DNA of 64,000 nucleotides from Stappia sp. 28M-7 (GTDB lineage Bacteria > Pseudomonadota > Alphaproteobacteria > Rhizobiales > Stappiaceae): NCBI RefSeq assembly GCF_014252955.1, contig NZ_JACMIA010000001.1:2316258-2380257 (forward strand), read 5' to 3'. The notes beneath the pieces are model-generated. The model had not been told where the DNA came from. It worked only from the letters and a program-made list of their open reading frames with translations, and made no database searches. The number at the start of each line of letters is the position of its first letter. Position 1 is the stretch's first letter. This document shows, one piece after another, positions 9,172 through 16,612 of the stretch. Both the position numbers and the translations under genes were made by a program.

Positions 9172-10190
9172 TGCGCAATCCCTGGAGCGCCGTTCTCGAT
9201 CTGCTGGAGCGCCATGGCCGCTGCGCCATGGTCAGCGTTCTGGCGCTGCAGGGCTCGGCACCGCGTGAGGTCGGGGCGCGCATGGTGGTGGCGCCGGACG
9301 GATCGTTCCACGGCACCATCGGCGGCGGCACGCTGGAATACGAGGCCATCGCCGCGGCGGCCGCGCAGGCTGCGGACAAGGCCTCGGCCGATATATTGAA
9401 GCTGCGGACCTTCACGCTCGGTCCCGACCTCGGCCAGTGCTGCGGGGGCCGCGTGACACTGGCGATGGAGAGCTTTTCGGACGCCAGGCTCGACGAAGCG
9501 CGCTGCCTTGCATCACTTGCCGAGCGCGGCGGCTTTGCGACCCGCGCGGCGATCGGCGCGCAAGGAGAGGTGGGCCCGCGCGAGATCGTCGCCGGCGAAG
9601 ACACTGTGGATGCGCCGCTCGCGCTCTCGGCCGGCCTGCTGGAAGAGCGGTTCACCGCCGGCGAGACGCGTCTCGTCCTGTTCGGTGCCGGCCATGTCGG
9701 ACGCGCCATCGTTCTGGCGTTGGCCAGCCTGCCGTTCCGCATCACCTGGGTCGACAGCCGCGCAAATGCCTTTCCCGCCCATGCGCCGCGCAGCGTCGAG
9801 GCGCGCCATCTTGTCGATCCGACCTCACTGTTCCGGACTTCGGCCGGTAGCGCCGAGCCTCCGACGGAAGTGCTGATCATGACACATGACCACGCGCTCG
9901 ATCTTGCGATCGCCGATGCCGCCTTGCGGGCGCCCGGGATCGGCGGTGTCGGCATGATCGGCAGCGCGACCAAGGCGGCGCGCATGGTCTCGCGGCTGCG
10001 GGCGGCCGGTCACGGCGAGGAGGCGCTGGCGCGCTTCCGCTGCCCCATCGGCATCTCCGGAATCGCATCCAAGGAGCCGGCGGCCATCGCCATTTCCGTG
10101 GCGGCCGAACTTATGCTTCGCCGCGAACAGGCAGGAGCTTTCCACAACAAACGTGGCAGCAGGCTTGCAGGGGGAATGAGGCTCGTATGA
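9171..10190 (+). CDS. xdhC: xanthine dehydrogenase accessory protein XdhC
   Basis: XdhC/CoxI-family chaperone (339 residues) that binds the molybdenum cofactor, supports its sulfuration and inserts it into XdhB. The N-terminal XdhC_CoxI domain has the Cys pair in LGQCCGGRV (about residues 87-95). The C-terminal Rossmann domain starts at VLFGAGHVGRAIV (about residue 168) and includes MTHDHALDLAIADAAL. Its start overlaps the xdhB stop by one base. The transporter ATPase follows after 19 bases, so the transporter may belong to the same transcript. Confidence 0.93.
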   Translation: MRNPWSAVLDLLERHGRCAMVSVLALQGSAPREVGARMVVAPDGSFHGTIGGGTLEYEAIAAAAAQAADKASADILKLRTFTLGPDLGQCCGGRVTLAMESFSDARLDEARCLASLAERGGFATRAAIGAQGEVGPREIVAGEDTVDAPLALSAGLLEERFTAGETRLVLFGAGHVGRAIVLALASLPFRITWVDSRANAFPAHAPRSVEARHLVDPTSLFRTSAGSAEPPTEVLIMTHDHALDLAIADAALRAPGIGGVGMIGSATKAARMVSRLRAAGHGEEALARFRCPIGISGIASKEPAAIAISVAAELMLRREQAGAFHNKRGSRLAGGMRLV

Positions 10191-10209
10191 TAACGCGGCG
10201 GGGGAAGCG

Positions 10210-11790
10210 ATGACATCCACGACACCGACAGATCCGCCCGCGTCAGGCCGCGAGAGACAGGGAGAAATCCTGCTCGAGGCTCGCGGCATCAGCAAGCGTT
10301 TCGGCGAGGTTCTCGCCAACGACACCGTGTCCCTGACACTGCGCGCCGGGGAGATCCATGCCCTGCTCGGTGAAAACGGTGCCGGCAAGTCGACCCTCGT
10401 GAAGATCCTCTACGGCGCGCTCGAGCCCAATGGCGGCACGCTGCACTGGCAGGGCAGGGAGGTGACCATTTCCACCCCCGCCGAGGCCCGGCAGCTCGGC
10501 ATCGGCATGGTCTTCCAGCATTTCTCGCTGTTCGAGGCGCTGACGGTCGCCGAGAACATCGCACTCGCCCTGCCCAAGGACACCGGCATGCGCGAGTTGT
10601 CGGCGCGCATCCGCGAGGTCTCGCGCGACTACGGCCTGACCCTCGATCCCGAGGCCATCGTTGCCGATCTCCCCGTTGGCCTTCGCCAGCGCATCGAGAT
10701 CGTCCGCTGCCTGCTGCAGGAGCCGAGGCTGATCATCATGGACGAGCCGACCTCGGTGCTGACGCCGCAGGAGGCAGACCAGCTGTTCCTCACCCTCGAG
10801 CGGCTCACCTCGGAAGGTTGCGCGATCCTCTACATCTCCCACCGCCTGGAGGAGGTGAAGCGCATCTGCCACCACGCCACCGTCATGCGCCACGGCAAGG
10901 TCATCTCCGAATGCGACCCGGCGCAGGAGACCGCCGCCTCGCTGGCACGGATGATGGTCGGGAGCGCGGTGCACGATCTCGACCGCGGTCCGAGGCCCGA
11001 GGCCGGCGCGGTACGGCTGGAGCTGCGCGGGCTTTCCGCCCCGGCGGACGGCCCCTTTTCCGTTGCCATCGACAATGTCGATCTGAAGGTGCGCGGCGGC
11101 GAGGTCGTGGCGATCGCCGGCATTGCCGGCAACGGCCAGGGAGAGCTCTTCGACCTCGTGTCGGGCGAGCGGCTGTCGGCCCCCGACGCCATCCAGATCG
11201 ACGGCCAATCGGCCGGGCGCAGCAGCATCACCGCCCGGCGGCGGGCAGGCGCTGCCTTCGTCCCGGAGGAGCGGCTCGGCCACGGTGCCGTGCCGGGCCT
11301 GCGGCTCTCGGAAAACATCGTTCTGACGCGCCATTCCACCGGCGATGGACTGGTGCGCGGCGGTTTTGTCGACCGCGCCAAGGCAGCCCAGCTCGAGCAG
11401 CGGCTGAAGAGCAATTTCGACGTCCGCATGTCTCATGACGATGCCGAGGCACGCGCCCTGTCCGGCGGCAACCTGCAGAAATTCGTGATCGGCCGCGAGC
11501 TCGACCGCCGCCCCGGCGTTCTGGTGGTAAACCAGCCGACCTGGGGCGTCGATGCCGGCGCCGCCGCTCTCATCCGGCAGGAGCTCATCGACCTCAGCCG
11601 CCAGGGCTCGGCTGTGGTGGTGATCAGCCAGGACCTCGACGAGATCTTCGAGATCGCCGACCGCATCGCCGTCATCTCTCGCGGCCGAATGTCGGATGCC
11701 GAGCCGGCGGAGGCCATGACCCGCGAGCGCATCGGACTGCTCATGGGCGGGATGGATGAAGGGCAGGGAGGCGCGACCCATGCGGCTTGA
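10210..11790 (+). CDS. ABC transporter ATPase, nucleoside/BMP type (tandem domains)
   Basis: Dual-domain ATPase of the CUT2/BMP-type uptake class (526 residues), like the nucleoside transporter NupO/YufO. Domain 1 has an intact Walker A GENGAGKST (about residue 57), a degenerate signature PVGLRQRIE and Walker B LIIMDEPTS. Domain 2 has a degenerate Walker A (GIAGNGQGE), as usual for this class, but an intact LSGGNLQK signature. It energises the two permeases that follow. Its last 11 bases overlap the first permease gene. Purine nucleoside or nucleobase transport is inferred from the xdh context and family. Confidence 0.92.
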   Translation: MTSTTPTDPPASGRERQGEILLEARGISKRFGEVLANDTVSLTLRAGEIHALLGENGAGKSTLVKILYGALEPNGGTLHWQGREVTISTPAEARQLGIGMVFQHFSLFEALTVAENIALALPKDTGMRELSARIREVSRDYGLTLDPEAIVADLPVGLRQRIEIVRCLLQEPRLIIMDEPTSVLTPQEADQLFLTLERLTSEGCAILYISHRLEEVKRICHHATVMRHGKVISECDPAQETAASLARMMVGSAVHDLDRGPRPEAGAVRLELRGLSAPADGPFSVAIDNVDLKVRGGEVVAIAGIAGNGQGELFDLVSGERLSAPDAIQIDGQSAGRSSITARRRAGAAFVPEERLGHGAVPGLRLSENIVLTRHSTGDGLVRGGFVDRAKAAQLEQRLKSNFDVRMSHDDAEARALSGGNLQKFVIGRELDRRPGVLVVNQPTWGVDAGAAALIRQELIDLSRQGSAVVVISQDLDEIFEIADRIAVISRGRMSDAEPAEAMTRERIGLLMGGMDEGQGGATHAA

Positions 11791-12859
11791 GCTGGAAAAA
11801 CGCGCCGAGCACTCGACCGCGATGGCGCTGCTGTCGCCAGTGATCGCGCTCGCCCTGACGCTCGTCAGCGGCGCCATCCTGTTCGCGGCCCTGGGGGAGA
11901 ACCCGGCCGAGGCGCTCTACGTCTTCTTCATCGAGCCCCTGACCGCCTCCTGGTCGTTGCAGGAGCTGGTGGTCAAGGCAACGCCCCTGATCCTGATCGG
12001 CGTCGGTCTTGCGGTCTGCTACCTGTCCAACACATGGAACATCGGCGGCGAAGGACAGTTCACGGCCGGGGCCCTTGCCGGCTCCGTCCTGCCGATCCTG
12101 TTTCCCGATTTCCAGACCCCTTTGACGCTGCCCCTGATGCTGCTGATGGGCATTGCCGGCGGCATGGCCTGGGCCGCTATCCCGGCCTTCCTGAAGGTGC
12201 GTTTCGGAACCAACGAGATCCTGACCAGCCTGATGCTCGTCTATATCGCCCAGCTGCTGCTCGACTGGCTGGTGCGCGGGCCCTGGCGCGATCCGGATGG
12301 CTACAACTTCCCTGAAAGCCGTCTCTTTTCCGATGCCGCATCGCTGCCGGCGCTGGCCGACGGGCGCATGCATGTGGGAGCCATCTTTGCGCTGATTGCG
12401 GTGGCCGCTCTTGCCGTGGTGCTGATGAAGTCGCTCAAGGGCTTCGAGATCCGCGTCCTCGGCCAGGCGCCGCGGGCAGGGCGCTTTGCCGGCTTTTCGC
12501 AGAACAGGATGGTGTGGTTCGCCTTCCTGTTGTCGGGCGGGCTCGCCGGGCTCGCCGGCATCAGCGAGGTCTCCGGCTCGATCAACCAGCTGACCCCGGT
12601 GATTTCGCCCGGCTACGGCTTCACGGCGATCATCGTCGCCTTTCTCGGCCGGCTGAACCCCGTCGGCATCCTGTTCTCCGGCCTGCTTCTCGCGCTGTCC
12701 TATCTCGGCGGCGAGGCGGCACAGGTGGCGCTCGGCATCTCCGACAAGACCACCCGCGTATTCCAGGGCATGCTTCTGTTCTACGTGCTTGCCTGCGACA
12801 CGCTGATCCTCTACCGGATCCGGCTCGGCGGACCTGCTGCAACGGGGAAGGGGGCCTGA
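11780..12859 (+). CDS. ABC transporter permease, nucleoside/BMP type (first)
   Basis: Inner-membrane permease of the BPD_transp_2 family (359 residues), NupP/YufP-like. Eight to ten hydrophobic segments are visible, along with the family stretch NIGGEGQFTAGALAG near residue 85 and the EAA-like region VLGQAPRAGRFAGFSQ. ATG 11780 is preferred over an in-frame ATG at 11756 because AGGGAGG precedes it and the overlap with the ATPase gene then has the usual short coupling length. The second permease begins one base after its stop codon. Confidence 0.9.
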   Translation: MRLELEKRAEHSTAMALLSPVIALALTLVSGAILFAALGENPAEALYVFFIEPLTASWSLQELVVKATPLILIGVGLAVCYLSNTWNIGGEGQFTAGALAGSVLPILFPDFQTPLTLPLMLLMGIAGGMAWAAIPAFLKVRFGTNEILTSLMLVYIAQLLLDWLVRGPWRDPDGYNFPESRLFSDAASLPALADGRMHVGAIFALIAVAALAVVLMKSLKGFEIRVLGQAPRAGRFAGFSQNRMVWFAFLLSGGLAGLAGISEVSGSINQLTPVISPGYGFTAIIVAFLGRLNPVGILFSGLLLALSYLGGEAAQVALGISDKTTRVFQGMLLFYVLACDTLILYRIRLGGPAATGKGA

Positions 12860-12860
12860 C

Positions 12861-13781
12861 ATGGGTGCTTTCGAAGCGATCCTCCTGACCGTCATCACCG
12901 CGGCAACACCGCTGCTGCTGGCCGCCATCGGCGAGCTGGTTGTGGAACGCTCGGGCGTTCTCAATCTCGGCGTCGAAGGCATGATGATCCTCGGCGCGGT
13001 GATGGGCTTTGCCGCCGCACAGGCGACCGGATCCCCATATGTCGGCGTGCTGTGCGCCATGCTTGCCGGCATGGTTCTGGCGCTGCTCTTCGGGTTCCTG
13101 ACGATCCATCTCGTTGCCAACCAGGTCGCCACCGGCCTGGCCTTGACGCTGCTCGGCCTCGGGCTTGCCGGCATGATCGGCGAGGCGTTCGTCGGCCGGC
13201 CGGGCATGAAACTTCAGGCGATCGAGATCCCGGTGCTCAGCGACCTGCCGGTGATCGGGCGGGTTCTGTTTGCCCAGGATCTCCTGGTCTATGTGTCGCT
13301 GGCGCTGGTCGCGGCCGTCTCCTACGTCCTGTTCCGCACCCGCGCCGGTCTGGTCATCCGCGCGGTCGGCGACAATCACGGCTCGGCCCACGCGCTCGGC
13401 GTTTCAGTGCGCAAGGTGCGCTATCTGGCCGTGCTGTTCGGCGGCGCCTGCGCCGGCCTGGCCGGCGGCTACCTGTCGCTGGCTTACACCCCGCAATGGG
13501 TCGAGGGCATGACCGCAGGGCGCGGCTGGATCGCGCTGGCGCTCGTCGTCTTCGCCACCTGGCGGCCCTTGCGGGTCCTCGCCGGCGCCTATCTCTTCGG
13601 CGCGGTCGGCATCCTGCAGTTCCACGCCCAGGCGCATGGCGTCGGCGTTCCCTCGCAGCTGCTGGCCGCCTTGCCCTATGCTGCGACCATTGCAGTGCTT
13701 GTGATCATTTCGCGAAACCGTATCCTGACCCGTATCAACACGCCGGCGTGCCTGGGCAAGCCGTTCGTGCCGGACCGGTGA
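12861..13781 (+). CDS. ABC transporter permease, nucleoside/BMP type (second)
   Basis: Second BPD_transp_2 permease (306 residues), NupQ/YufQ-like and the shorter partner of the pair. The N-terminal NLGVEGMMILGAVMGF (about residues 34-50) is the counterpart of the first permease's NIGGEGQF segment. The cytoplasmic coupling region is AVGDNHGSAHALGVSV near residue 175. It starts one base after the preceding gene, so the two are translated from one message. It forms the heterodimeric channel with the first permease. Confidence 0.9.
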   Translation: MGAFEAILLTVITAATPLLLAAIGELVVERSGVLNLGVEGMMILGAVMGFAAAQATGSPYVGVLCAMLAGMVLALLFGFLTIHLVANQVATGLALTLLGLGLAGMIGEAFVGRPGMKLQAIEIPVLSDLPVIGRVLFAQDLLVYVSLALVAAVSYVLFRTRAGLVIRAVGDNHGSAHALGVSVRKVRYLAVLFGGACAGLAGGYLSLAYTPQWVEGMTAGRGWIALALVVFATWRPLRVLAGAYLFGAVGILQFHAQAHGVGVPSQLLAALPYAATIAVLVIISRNRILTRINTPACLGKPFVPDR

Positions 13782-13889
13782 TGCGCTGACCAGCGGGCGC
13801 GGGACGGGGCAGCCCCCATCCGACGCCTGCCATCTTGAAAGCCGGCGAAACTCCGGCGGGGGCTGAAACAGGGGACACAGGAGCAGGAA

Positions 13890-14957
13890 ATGAATAAAAT
13901 TATGGGGTTGGCGGCCGCCGCGCTGCTCGGCTTCAGCGTTATCGGCGCTGAAGCGGCCGACAAGCTGAAGGTCGGTTTCATCTATGTCGGTCCGATCGGT
14001 GACCACGGCTGGTCCTACCAGCACAACCAGGGCCGTCTCGCCATCGAGAAGGAGTTCGGCGACAAGATCGAGACCGTCTACATCGAGAACGTCTCGGAAG
14101 GCCCGGATGCGGAGCGCGCCATCGAGCGTCTGGCACGCGACGGGGCAGGGCTCATCTTCACCACGTCCTTCGGCTTCATGAACCCGACGCTGAAGGTCGC
14201 CGAGAAGTTCCCGGACGTGAAGTTCGAGCACGCCACCGGCTACAAGCGTTCCGAGAACCTCTCCACCTACTCCGCCCGCTTCTACGAGGGCCGCTACGTC
14301 ATCGGCCAGATGGCGGCGAAGATGTCCAAGACCGGCACCGCCGGCTATGTCGCCTCCGTGCCGATCCCGGAAGTGGTGCGCGGCATCAATTCCTTCATGC
14401 TGGGCGCGCAGTCGGTCAATCCGGACTTCAAGGTCAAGGTCGTGTGGGTGAACTCCTGGTATGACCCGGGCAAGGAAGCCGACGCCGCCAAGGCGCTGCT
14501 CGACCAGGGCGCCGACGTGATCTCTCAGCACACCGACAGCCCGGCACCGCTTCAGGTTGCCGAGGAGCGCGGCGCGGTCGGATTCGGCCAGGCGTCCGAC
14601 ATGATCGCCTTCGCGCCGAAGGCCCAGCTCACCGCGATCGTGGACGACTGGAGCGCCTACTACATCCGCCGCGTCCAGGCCGTGCTCGACGGCACCTGGA
14701 AGAGCGAGGACGTGTGGGGCGGCTTCGACAAGGACATGGTCGTGATGGCTCCCTACACCAACGTTCCCGAGGACGTGGCCAAGGAAGCCGCCGCGACCGC
14801 CGAGAAGATCCGTTCGGGCGAATTCCATCCCTTCACCGGCCCGATCTTCAAGCAGGACGGCAGCGAAGCCGTCGGCGCGGGCATCATCATCGATGACGGC
14901 ACGCTGCTCGGCATGAACTGGTACGTGAAGGGCATCGACGACAAGCTGCCGAACTAA
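13890..14957 (+). CDS. BMP-family substrate-binding protein of the nucleoside-type ABC transporter
   Basis: Periplasmic binding protein (355 residues) of the BMP/Med/PnrA-like family, which captures purine nucleosides in characterised members. A Sec signal peptide spans about residues 1-22, ending at GAEA|AD. There is no lipobox cysteine, so it should be soluble rather than a lipoprotein. The mature N-terminus VGFIYVGPIGDHGWSYQHNQG is typical of this family. It is last in the cluster, 108 bases after the second permease, and followed by a strong terminator. Substrate identity (nucleoside, xanthine or another purine) is inferred from neighbours. Confidence 0.9.
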   Translation: MNKIMGLAAAALLGFSVIGAEAADKLKVGFIYVGPIGDHGWSYQHNQGRLAIEKEFGDKIETVYIENVSEGPDAERAIERLARDGAGLIFTTSFGFMNPTLKVAEKFPDVKFEHATGYKRSENLSTYSARFYEGRYVIGQMAAKMSKTGTAGYVASVPIPEVVRGINSFMLGAQSVNPDFKVKVVWVNSWYDPGKEADAAKALLDQGADVISQHTDSPAPLQVAEERGAVGFGQASDMIAFAPKAQLTAIVDDWSAYYIRRVQAVLDGTWKSEDVWGGFDKDMVVMAPYTNVPEDVAKEAAATAEKIRSGEFHPFTGPIFKQDGSEAVGAGIIIDDGTLLGMNWYVKGIDDKLPN

Positions 14958-14991
14958 CCAGCAACGCGTTTCCGCCACTGGCGGGATGCAG

Positions 14992-15027
14992 CGGGCCGGG
15001 AGAGCGATCTCCCGGCCCGTTTCTTTT
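14992..15027 (+). terminator. Rho-independent terminator after the transporter operon
   Basis: A perfect 12-base-pair GC-rich stem (14992-15003 with 15008-15019) closes a GCGA tetraloop and is followed by TTTCTTTT. It lies 35 bases after the binding-protein stop and marks the end of the purine uptake/oxidation transcript. Confidence 0.9.
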
Positions 15028-15169
15028 GGCCCACCCGCTCTCGCCGCCGTGTTCCGGGTTTCGCGAAAGGCATTCGGCGGCAAAATGGCGGGGCGCCGTG
15101 GATCGGGATCGCGGCAAAGGGCAGGGAGGTCCGATCACGGCACTTACGCACGGTGAACACTGTTGCAAT

Positions 15170-15193
15170 ATCCCATATATGGGATTATATCCC
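15170..15193. promoter_or_regulatory. Overlapping palindromes, likely autoregulatory operator of the XRE-cupin gene
   Basis: A perfect 16-base palindrome ATCCCATATATGGGAT spans 15170-15185. It overlaps a second imperfect dyad GGGATTATATCCC (15181-15193), and CATATGG at 15195-15201 repeats the half-site across the ATG. The AT-rich core directly upstream of the regulator's start is the expected place for self-repression. Binding is inference. Confidence 0.65.
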
Positions 15194-15197
15194 TCAT

Positions 15198-15755
15198 ATG
15201 GACAGAATTGACCGACACAACACAGCACTTGCCGACCATTTGCGCTCCCTGAGGGCGGATCGCGGGCTCACCCTTCAGGAATTGGCGGAAAACAGCGGTG
15301 TGAGCCGCGCGACGCTCTCGCGTATCGAGAACGGGGAGGTCAGTCCGACGGCCGAAACGCTCGGCCGCATGGCGTCGGCCTTCGGCCTGCCGCTTTCCCA
15401 GCTTCTCGCGCCGCTGGAGCCGGAGTTTCCGCCGCTTCTTCGCCGCGCCGACCAGAGCATCTGGTCGGATCCCGAAAGCGGCTTCACCCGTCGGTCCGTT
15501 TCGCCGCCCAGCAGCGGACTGAAGCTCGAAATCATCGAATGCGAGATCGCGCCCGATCAGCGCATCTCCTACGACCGTCCGGCGGTCCCGGGCCACGAGC
15601 ATCATCTTGTGATGATCGCGGGAAGGCTGACCCTCACAGTCGATGGGGAGCGCCGAGACCTGTACCCGGGCGACTGCCTGCGCTATCGGCTGTTCGGGAC
15701 CACGGTCTTCGAGACCGCAGAGCATGGCGCGCGCTATCTCATCGCTCTGGCCTGA
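15198..15755 (+). CDS. XRE-family regulator with C-terminal cupin domain
   Basis: Transcriptional regulator of 185 residues. The N-terminal XRE helix-turn-helix (about residues 12-65) reads GLTLQELAENSGVSRATLSRIENG. The C-terminal cupin (about 110-180), with PGHEHHLVMIAGRLTLTVDG, presumably senses a small molecule. ATG 15198 fits better than an in-frame ATG at 15153 because the latter lies upstream of the operator-like palindromes. A GNAT acetyltransferase gene starts 10 bases after the stop; XRE-cupin plus GNAT is a recurrent two-gene arrangement, so this regulator probably controls itself and that enzyme. Confidence 0.88.
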   Translation: MDRIDRHNTALADHLRSLRADRGLTLQELAENSGVSRATLSRIENGEVSPTAETLGRMASAFGLPLSQLLAPLEPEFPPLLRRADQSIWSDPESGFTRRSVSPPSSGLKLEIIECEIAPDQRISYDRPAVPGHEHHLVMIAGRLTLTVDGERRDLYPGDCLRYRLFGTTVFETAEHGARYLIALA

Positions 15756-15765
15756 GGATCCTCGA

Positions 15766-16308
15766 ATGGAACCGCATATTCTCCAGCTCGACGGTTCGGC
15801 CATCGAGGCGAACCTTGCCGCGCTGTCCCGCATTCTCATCGACAGTGTCGCCGGCGGTGCCGCGATCAGCTTCATGGCGCCGCTGTCACAGGCGGATGCA
15901 GAGCGGTTCTGGCTGAACGATGTGCGTCCGCATGTGGAGGCGGGGCACCGCAGCCTGTTCGGCGCATGGCATGACGGCGAGATTGTCGGCACTGTGCAGC
16001 TTCTCACGGCGATGCCACCCAACCAGCCGCACCGCTGCGAGATCGCCAAGATGGTCGTCCATCCGCAGGCACGGCGCCTGGGCATCGGACGAGCGCTGAT
16101 GGATCGTGCGCTTGCCCGGGCGCGCGAACTGGGCAAGACGCTCGTCACGCTCGACACCCGCACCGGCGATGCCGCCGAGCCGCTCTATGCCTCGATCGGG
16201 TTCGAGGTGGCAGGCATCATCCCGGACTTCGCCTTCGACCCGGACGGTCGGGCGAAACACGGCACGACCTATATGTATCGCCGTATCGAGGATGCAGCAG
16301 CGACCTGA
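15766..16308 (+). CDS. GNAT-family N-acetyltransferase
   Basis: Acetyl-CoA-dependent acetyltransferase of 180 residues. The acetyl-CoA binding motif A is KMVVHPQARRLGIGRALMDRA (about residues 89-109), with the RRLGIG loop contacting the pyrophosphate. Motif B is LYASIGFEVAG near residue 142. The substrate is unknown. Start ATG 15766 lies just after the regulator stop; in-frame upstream sequence overlaps the regulator and was rejected. Co-transcription with the XRE-cupin gene is likely. Confidence 0.85.
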   Translation: MEPHILQLDGSAIEANLAALSRILIDSVAGGAAISFMAPLSQADAERFWLNDVRPHVEAGHRSLFGAWHDGEIVGTVQLLTAMPPNQPHRCEIAKMVVHPQARRLGIGRALMDRALARARELGKTLVTLDTRTGDAAEPLYASIGFEVAGIIPDFAFDPDGRAKHGTTYMYRRIEDAAAT

Positions 16309-16612
16309 CCGAACCGGCACCACAATGTCGGAGCGCTTCAACACAGCATCCCAAAGAGCGCCGAACATGGAAGGGGAAGCCGGAGGAGCTACATCCTTCG
16401 CCATCGACGCGAACAACCGGGGGGGGCACCAGATCAGCATCGTCAATCGGCCTTCGACCCGTTCCCGGTCACCACATCGCTAATTCGCATAAGATATATT
16501 ATGGAACTTTTATGTTAGCCTGAAATCCTGCACGGACCTCGCGTCTTCCGCCGATCCCGCACAGTGTGGCACGAATGCCGGTCACGGGAGCAAAATCGCT
16601 AAAATTGTCACG
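16309..16612. other. Non-coding gap with AT-rich promoter-like segment
   Basis: About 300 bases with no convincing gene. Most is GC-rich with short meaningless frames. Bases 16484-16520 are distinctly AT-rich (ATAAGATATATTATGG, then TTTTATG) and probably contain the promoter of the downstream diguanylate cyclase gene. Confidence 0.5.
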
